A stretch of 11,385 nucleotides of DNA. Origin: Sphingomonadaceae bacterium. GTDB lineage: Bacteria; Pseudomonadota; Alphaproteobacteria; Sphingomonadales; Sphingomonadaceae. Shown here one piece after another: positions 5,634 through 11,385 of the stretch; the stretch's first letter is position 1; every line of letters begins with the position of its first letter. The stretch covers positions 1 to 11,385 of the forward strand of contig JACFNY010000042.1 in NCBI GenBank assembly GCA_019454625.1, read 5' to 3'. The notes under the pieces are model-generated. The model was not told the DNA's origin. It worked only from the letters and a program-made list of their open reading frames with translations, and ran no database searches. The translations under genes and the position numbers were made by a program.

Positions 5634-7387
5634 CGCCCCGGCGCGTCCTCGATCACCTTGAGCTTGCCCTTGCCGCCCTTGGCACCCTTGCCCGGCGTGC
5701 GCGCCGGCACCTGCTTGCCGGATTGCGGCGTGAGCCATGCGATCCAGTCCGGCCACCAGCTTCCCGGATGCTCGGTCGCGGTGGCGATGAAATCCTCGAA
5801 GGTTTCGGGAAGCGTGTTGTTCGTCCAGTGCTGGTACTTCTTCGCATCGGGCGGGTTGACGACGCCCGCGATGTGCCCGCTTCCCGCGAGCACGAAACGC
5901 ACCGGCCCGGCGAAGTGCCGGGTGAGCTTGTAGGAGGAGCGGGCAGGGGCGATGTGATCCTCCTTGCCGCCCTGGACAGAGGCGGGAGTGTTCACCTTGC
6001 GCAGATCGACGGGCGTGCCGTCGATGACGATCGCGCCGGGCTGGATCATGCGGTTGTCGCGGTAGAGGCCTTCGAGATACTCGGCGTGCCACTTCGCGGG
6101 CACGTTGGTCGCGTCCGAGTTCCAGTAGAGCAGGTCGAAGGGGAAATAGTCCTTCCCCAGCAGGTAGTTGTTGACGACGTAGTTCCAGATGAGGTCGTTC
6201 GCGCGCAGCATGTTGAACGTCGTCGCCATGTAGCGGCCGTCGAGATAGCCCTTGCTTTCCGAGAGTTCCTTCACCGCCTTCAGGTGATCCTCGTCGACGA
6301 ACACGCCGAGGTCGCCGCAGTCCGAGAAATCGACCTGCGCGGTGAAGAAGGTCGCCGTCCTCACCTTCTCGATCTCGCCGCGCGCCGCCAGCAGCGCCAG
6401 CACCATCGCGAGCGTGGTGCCCGCGACGCAGTAGCCGATGACGTGCGCGGACCTGACGCCGAGGCCCTTCAGCACCGCGTCGATCGCCGTGAGGAAGCCT
6501 TCCTCCACGTAGGTCTCGGTGGTGGCGTCGGCGATGCTCGCGTCGGCGTTCTTCCATGAGACCACGAAGACCGTGAGGCCCTGCGCGACCGCCCAGCGGA
6601 TGAAGCTCTTCTCCGGCGTCAGGTCGAGGATGTAGAACTTGTTGATCCACGGCGGGAAGATGAGGAGCGGCGTCTCGTACACGTTGGCGGTGGTCGGCGT
6701 GTACTGGATGAGCTGGAACAGCCGGTTCTCGAACACCACCTTGCCGGGCGTGACGGCGACGTTGCGGCCGACCTCGAACGCCTTCTCGTCGGTCATCGTC
6801 AGTCGGCCGCGCTGGAGGTCGTCGAGCAGGTTCTGCGTGCCCTTCAGCAGGTTCTCGCCGCGCGTCTCGACCGTCGCCTTCAGCACCTCCGGGTTGGTGA
6901 GGACGTAGTTCGAGGGCGACAGCGCGTCGATGAACTGCCGCGTGTAGAAGATCGCCTTGTTCCGCTCCTTTTCGTCCAGCCCTTCGAGCCCGCCGACGAG
7001 CTGGAGGATATACTGGCTGGCGAGCAGGTAGGACGACTTCAGGAAATCGAAGGCGGGCATCTCCGACCACGCCTCGCCCTTGAAGCGCTTGTCGGAGGGA
7101 AGCTGCGGTGGCTCGACCTCGCCGGGGGTGGCGAACGCCTGCCAGAGCGTCATCGCGTCGCGCCAGTAGTCCGCCTGGAGCTGGGCGAGGCGGGCGGGAT
7201 CGGTCATCGCCGCGGTCGCCATCTTGCTCCATGTCTCGACGAGGCCGAGCGGATCGGGGCCGAGCACGATGCCGTCGGTGGCTTCCTTCGCCCAGAATTC
7301 CATGAGCATTTGCTGCATCTTGCCGGCAAGCCACGTCCAGCGGTGGACGTGCTCCGCGAGCCCTTCGATGTCGGCGGCAGCGGTCAT
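5609..7387 (-). CDS. phaC: Class I poly(3-hydroxyalkanoate) synthase
   Basis: PhaC polymerises (R)-3-hydroxyacyl-CoA into polyester storage granules. The 592-residue length fits class I (PhaC alone, without PhaE or PhaR). The lipase-like box GYCVAG at 318–323 holds nucleophile Cys320. The other catalytic residues are Asp477 in GGKEDHIAP and His505 in GSGHIAGVVNPP, matching the Cys/Asp/His triad of the family. Also typical are the N-terminal domain with FDFLKSSYLLASQYI, the block PLLIFPPWINKFYILDLTPEKSF, and the C-terminal WPDWIAWL followed by a Lys/Gly-rich segment and APGRYVRERVG. The start ATG at 7387 is preceded by GGGGAG at six bases; the frame runs further upstream but into the promoter region of the divergent aminotransferase gene. 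No phasin, phaR, phaA or phaB gene lies next to it. Its 3' end overlaps the broken acetyltransferase gene tail to tail. Confidence 0.97.
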   Translation of the reverse strand: MTAAADIEGLAEHVHRWTWLAGKMQQMLMEFWAKEATDGIVLGPDPLGLVETWSKMATAAMTDPARLAQLQADYWRDAMTLWQAFATPGEVEPPQLPSDKRFKGEAWSEMPAFDFLKSSYLLASQYILQLVGGLEGLDEKERNKAIFYTRQFIDALSPSNYVLTNPEVLKATVETRGENLLKGTQNLLDDLQRGRLTMTDEKAFEVGRNVAVTPGKVVFENRLFQLIQYTPTTANVYETPLLIFPPWINKFYILDLTPEKSFIRWAVAQGLTVFVVSWKNADASIADATTETYVEEGFLTAIDAVLKGLGVRSAHVIGYCVAGTTLAMVLALLAARGEIEKVRTATFFTAQVDFSDCGDLGVFVDEDHLKAVKELSESKGYLDGRYMATTFNMLRANDLIWNYVVNNYLLGKDYFPFDLLYWNSDATNVPAKWHAEYLEGLYRDNRMIQPGAIVIDGTPVDLRKVNTPASVQGGKEDHIAPARSSYKLTRHFAGPVRFVLAGSGHIAGVVNPPDAKKYQHWTNNTLPETFEDFIATATEHPGSWWPDWIAWLTPQSGKQVPARTPGKGAKGGKGKLKVIEDAPGRYVRERVG

Positions 7388-7419
7388 GACGATCTCCCCG
7401 GAAGCGACAGTTGCGGGAG

Positions 7420-7448
7420 ACGATAAACAAGCGCTCGCCAAGCGCCAA
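7420..7448 (-). promoter_or_regulatory. Candidate phaC promoter
   Basis: On the minus strand TTGGCG (7448–7443), a 17-base spacer and TATCGT (7425–7420) give a plausible −35/−10 pair, about 33 bases ahead of the phaC ATG. The −35 lies in a tandem 7-base repeat (CGCCAAG twice on the + strand, 7436–7449), so a second TTGGCG sits seven bases closer to the gene. Matches are partial and the call rests on spacing and position. Confidence 0.35.
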
Positions 7449-7456
7449 GGGCGGTC

Positions 7457-7464
7457 GCTATAAC
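7457..7464 (+). promoter_or_regulatory. Candidate −10 element for the aminotransferase operon
   Basis: GCTATAAC matches the Caulobacter-type housekeeping −10 consensus GCTANAWC at every position. It lies 45 bases before the aminotransferase ATG, in the divergent gap with phaC. No good −35 (TTGACG type) is seen 10–14 bases upstream, where the tandem CGCCAAG repeat lies instead, so activation by a bound regulator is possible. Confidence 0.4.
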
Positions 7465-7509
7465 GGCGCGTCCGCAAGACCGCGGACGAAGCGAACCCCA
7501 GAGGAGACA

Positions 7510-8724
<1,215 letters not shown>

Positions 8725-8745
8725 GCACGTGTCGGAATTTATTCA

Positions 8746-8768
8746 GAATCGGGGTTAAGAAGTGAATC
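8746..8768 (+). promoter_or_regulatory. Two GAATC sites around the hom start codon
   Basis: GAATC occurs at 8746–8750 and again at 8764–8768, the second overlapping the hom GTG start. GANTC is the CcrM methylation site in alphaproteobacteria and the type of site used by GcrA, whose gene is in this window. Occurrence by chance is quite possible at this GC content. Confidence 0.25.
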
Positions 8769-10054
8769 CTCCCTTGCGCATCGCGCTCGCCGGGCTCGGC
8801 ACGGTCGGCGCCGGCGTCGTCAAGCTTCTGGATGAGAACCGCGATCTGATCGCGCGCCGCGCCGGGCGGCCGATCGAGATCGTCGCGGTTTCGGCGCGGG
8901 ACCGGTCGCGGGACCGGGGCGTCGATCTTTCGCGGTTCGAATGGGTCGACGACACCTCGTCGCTCGCCGAGCGGGGCGACGTCGACGCCGTCGTCGAGCT
9001 GATCGGTGGGTCGGACGGCCCGGCGGTGGCGCTGGTGCGCGAGGCGATCGCGCGGGGCAAGGGCGTCGTCACCGCCAACAAGGCGATGATGGCGCACCAC
9101 GGCCTCGAACTCGCCGCCGCCGCCGAGAAGGCGGGGACGCCGCTCAAGTACGAGGCGGCGGTGGCGGGCGGCATCCCGATCATCAAGGCGATCCGCGAGG
9201 GCGCGGCGGCGAACCGCATCGACCGCGTCTACGGCATCCTGAACGGCACCTGCAACTACATCCTCACCGAGATGGAGGAGAAGGGCGCGGCGTTCGCCGA
9301 CGTGCTCGCCGAGGCGCAGCGGCTGGGCTATGCCGAGGCCGACCCGACCTTCGACATCGACGGCATCGACGCCGCGCACAAGCTCGCCATCCTTGCGAGC
9401 CTCGCCTTCGGCAGCGAGATCGACTTCGCGAGCGTCCGCACCACGGGCATCCGCGCCGTTGCCGCCACGGACATCGCGCACGCCGCCGAGCTCGGCTTCC
9501 GCGTCCGCCTCGTCGGGCTTGCCGAGGTGGTGGGCGACCGCATCCACCAGCGCGTCCATCCGTGCCTCGTCCCGCTCGCCAATCCGCTCGCCAAGGTCAC
9601 GGGCTCGCTGAACGCCGTGGTGGCCGAGGGCAACTTCGTCGGGCGGCTGTTCTTCGAGGGCCGCGGCGCGGGCGAGGGGCCGACGGCGAGCGCCGTCGTC
9701 GCCGACCTCATCGACATCGCGCGCGGCGAGGCCGGGCCTGCCTTCGCGATGCCGGCGCACCACCTCGAGCCGATCGGTGCTGGAGAGGCGGGGGACCGCC
9801 GCGGGCGCTACTACCTGCGCCTGTCGGTCGCCGACGAGACGGGCGTGCTCGCGGAGCTTGCGGCCATGCTGCGCGACGCGGGAGTTTCCATCGACAGCCT
9901 GATCCAGCGCGGTCAGGCGGATAGCGGCGGCGTCTTCATCGCCATCGTCTCGCACGAAACGAACGAAAGCGCGGTCCGCAACGCCATCAAGGCGATGCGT
10001 GCGAGCGCCAGCGTGCTCGGCGAGCCGATGCTCATGCATATTCTGGACTTTTGA
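8762..10054 (+). CDS. hom: Homoserine dehydrogenase with C-terminal ACT domain
   Basis: Reduces aspartate semialdehyde to homoserine with NAD(P)H, the branch point toward threonine and methionine. The 430-residue monofunctional form has three parts. The Rossmann domain shows GLGTVGAGVV at 11–20 and TANKAMM with Lys107. The catalytic domain carries KYEAAVAGGIPIIK, LNGTCNYILTEM (160–171), GYAEADP with Glu192 and DIDGIDAAHK with Asp203 and Lys207, the usual catalytic pair. A C-terminal ACT domain spans about 350–420 (YYLRLSVADETGVLAELAAML…GVSIDSLIQRG), which in this family senses an amino acid, usually threonine, for feedback inhibition. The start is GTG at 8762, with GGGG about eight bases upstream; it gives the expected short N-terminus before RIALAGLG. 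It follows the aminotransferase by 37 bases and precedes glpX by 55. Homoserine made here would supply metZ. Confidence 0.96.
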   Translation: MNPPLRIALAGLGTVGAGVVKLLDENRDLIARRAGRPIEIVAVSARDRSRDRGVDLSRFEWVDDTSSLAERGDVDAVVELIGGSDGPAVALVREAIARGKGVVTANKAMMAHHGLELAAAAEKAGTPLKYEAAVAGGIPIIKAIREGAAANRIDRVYGILNGTCNYILTEMEEKGAAFADVLAEAQRLGYAEADPTFDIDGIDAAHKLAILASLAFGSEIDFASVRTTGIRAVAATDIAHAAELGFRVRLVGLAEVVGDRIHQRVHPCLVPLANPLAKVTGSLNAVVAEGNFVGRLFFEGRGAGEGPTASAVVADLIDIARGEAGPAFAMPAHHLEPIGAGEAGDRRGRYYLRLSVADETGVLAELAAMLRDAGVSIDSLIQRGQADSGGVFIAIVSHETNESAVRNAIKAMRASASVLGEPMLMHILDF

Positions 10055-10109
10055 GGCAGGGCGGCTACCAGCCTTTGCTCATGTTCGAATCAAGGGGAGT
10101 TCAAGGCCG

Positions 10110-11087
10110 ATGGTGAAGAGCAGCGACGTGCTGGACCGCGTGCTCGTTCTCGAAATGGTGCGCGTGACGGAATGCGCCGCGATGGCGGCGTCGCACCTCG
10201 TGGGGCGCGGCGACGAGAAGGCAGCGGACGCCGCCGCGGTCGACGCGATGCGCGACGCGCTGAACGAACTCGCCTTCGACGGCACGATCGTGATCGGCGA
10301 GGGCGAGCGCGACGAGGCGCCGATGCTCTACATCGGCGAGAAGGTCGGCGCGGCGATCGGCTCCGGCCCCCGGATCGACATCGCCCTCGATCCGCTGGAG
10401 GGTACGACGATCACCGCGAAGGCGGGGCCGAACGCGCTTGCCGTGCTCGCGATCGCCGAGCAGGGCTGCCTGCTCAACGCGCCCGACGTCTACATGGAAA
10501 AGCTCGCCATCGGGCCGGGCTACGCCAAGGATACCGTGAGCCTCGACAGGAGCGTCACCGAGAACGTGCAGGCGCTGGCGAAAGCGAAGGGCGTGCGGCC
10601 GAACGAGATCATCGCCTGCGTGCTCGACCGTCCGCGCCACGAGAAGCTGATCGCCGAGCTGCGTTCGATCGGCTGCGGCGTCGTGCTGATTCCGGACGGC
10701 GACGTGGCGGGCGTGATCGCGGTGACGAACCCGGAGACCACCGTGGACATCTACCTCGGGCAGGGCGGCGCGCCGGAAGGCGTGCTCGCGGCCGCGGCGC
10801 TGCGCTGCGTCGGCGGCCAGATCCAGGGCCGTCTCGTGTTCCGCAACGACGACGAGCGCCTGCGCGCCGCGAAGTGGGGTATCACCGATCTCGACCGCAT
10901 CTACGACACTGAGGACATGGCGAAGGGCGACGTGATCTTCGCGGCGACGGGCGTGACCGACGGTTCGCTGCTCGACGGCGTGAAACGCCTGAAAGGCGGT
11001 CTCGTGACGACCGAATCGGTGGTGATGCGCGCGTCTTCGGGCACGGTCAGGTGGGTGCGTGGCGAGCATCGCCGTTCCCAGTCCTGA
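10110..11087 (+). CDS. glpX: Class II fructose-1,6-bisphosphatase
   Basis: GlpX hydrolyses fructose-1,6-bisphosphate to fructose-6-phosphate in gluconeogenesis and is metal-dependent. In 325 residues it shows the class II signatures: IGEGERDEAPMLYIGE at about 62–77 and DPLEGT at 94–99, which bind metal and phosphate in this inositol-phosphatase-like superfamily. GDVAGVIAV and the YLGQGGAPEGVLAAAAL region complete the family pattern. Some members also act on sedoheptulose-1,7-bisphosphate. The ATG at 10110 is preceded by AAGG at five bases and GGGGAG further up. A GAATC site lies at 10087–10091 in the 55-base gap after hom. Its 3' end overlaps the recJ start by 29 bases, which points to co-transcription. 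Confidence 0.96.
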   Translation: MVKSSDVLDRVLVLEMVRVTECAAMAASHLVGRGDEKAADAAAVDAMRDALNELAFDGTIVIGEGERDEAPMLYIGEKVGAAIGSGPRIDIALDPLEGTTITAKAGPNALAVLAIAEQGCLLNAPDVYMEKLAIGPGYAKDTVSLDRSVTENVQALAKAKGVRPNEIIACVLDRPRHEKLIAELRSIGCGVVLIPDGDVAGVIAVTNPETTVDIYLGQGGAPEGVLAAAALRCVGGQIQGRLVFRNDDERLRAAKWGITDLDRIYDTEDMAKGDVIFAATGVTDGSLLDGVKRLKGGLVTTESVVMRASSGTVRWVRGEHRRSQS

Positions 11088-11385
11088 CGTCTTCGTCTTC
11101 GGCGTCGGCCGCTCGGTCACCGGGCGGCAATGGCGCTGGCGGGGCGGCCCGCCGGGGGACGCCGCCGACGCGCTGAGGCTCGGCATCAGCGACGTGACGG
11201 CGCGGCTGTTCACGGCGCGCGGCGTGCGGGTGGAAGACATCGCCGCCCTCGCGCAGCCGACGATCCGCGACCTGCTGCCCGACCCCTCGATCTTCCGCGA
11301 CATGGACACGGCGGCCGCGCGCATCGCCGACGCGGTGACGCGCGGCGAGGCCGTGGTGATCTTCGGCGACTACGACGTGGACGGC
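11059..11385 (+). CDS. recJ: Single-strand DNA exonuclease RecJ, N-terminal part (runs off the window)
   Basis: RecJ is the 5'–3' single-strand DNA exonuclease of the DHH phosphoesterase family, acting in RecF-type recombination, base excision and mismatch repair. Only the first 109 codons are present. They read FGVGRSVTGRQWRWRGG, then DALRLGISDVTARLFTARGV…PDPSIFRDMDTAAARIADAV, then VVIFGDYDVDG at the very edge, the metal-binding DHH motif I of RecJ. I chose the GTG at 11059, with AGGTGGG upstream, because it is the first start in this frame that covers the conserved region; it overlaps glpX by 29 bases in another frame. A later start cannot be excluded since the first residues are poorly conserved. 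recJ directly downstream of glpX is a familiar alphaproteobacterial arrangement. Confidence 0.9.
   Translation, partial: MASIAVPSPDVFVFGVGRSVTGRQWRWRGGPPGDAADALRLGISDVTARLFTARGVRVEDIAALAQPTIRDLLPDPSIFRDMDTAAARIADAVTRGEAVVIFGDYDVDG

Noticed and set aside
4914..7448. Very long open frames antisense or out of frame to phaC, the aminotransferase, hom and glpX
   Set aside because: They are shadows produced by high GC at third codon positions; their translations are low-complexity Arg/Ala/Gly/Pro sequence with no family motifs, and the opposite frames encode well-conserved enzymes.
10063..10073. GGCT-ACC-AGCC hairpin followed by TTT between hom and glpX as a terminator
   Set aside because: The stem has only four pairs and the T-run three bases; too weak to call.

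Overview
The window is GC-rich chromosomal DNA from an alphaproteobacterium, most likely a member of the Sphingomonadales. The pointers are a gcrA cell-cycle regulator gene (a family confined to Alphaproteobacteria), a class I PHA synthase, a four-cysteine DUF3617-like secreted protein, and the gene order aminotransferase–hom–glpX–recJ, which I recall as common in this group. I see no insertion sequence, phage gene, tRNA, rRNA or CRISPR array. No gap between genes exceeds about 125 bases. Most of the window is conserved housekeeping DNA, and I did not find a convincing undescribed system in it.

Left part (1–4468). The 3' end of metZ (methionine synthesis) overlaps apaG by four bases on the + strand. 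They converge on a group of minus-strand genes. A 62-base palindrome starting in the apaG stop codon separates the two strands. Read from upstream to downstream, the minus-strand genes are an ABC-2 permease, a strong intrinsic terminator, argF, hslO (overlapping argF by 22 bases) and a small exported four-cysteine protein.

Middle (4469–7387). gcrA is divergent from the permease across only 51 bases. It is followed by an aminoglycoside 6'-N-acetyltransferase-like gene interrupted in frame by a TAG stop exactly where relatives have tryptophan; the rest of the reading frame is intact. This is the most notable point in the window. The 3' end of that gene overlaps the 3' end of the convergent phaC.

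Right part (7388–11385). A 122-base intergenic region feeds phaC leftwards and an AlaC-type aminotransferase rightwards. The aminotransferase is followed by hom (homoserine dehydrogenase), glpX (class II fructose-1,6-bisphosphatase) and the start of recJ, all on the + strand and closely spaced, so probably one operon or two overlapping ones. Functionally the window combines aspartate-family and arginine amino acid synthesis (metZ, hom, argF, the aminotransferase), carbon storage and gluconeogenesis (phaC, glpX), protein and DNA maintenance (hslO, recJ), and cell-cycle transcription control (gcrA).
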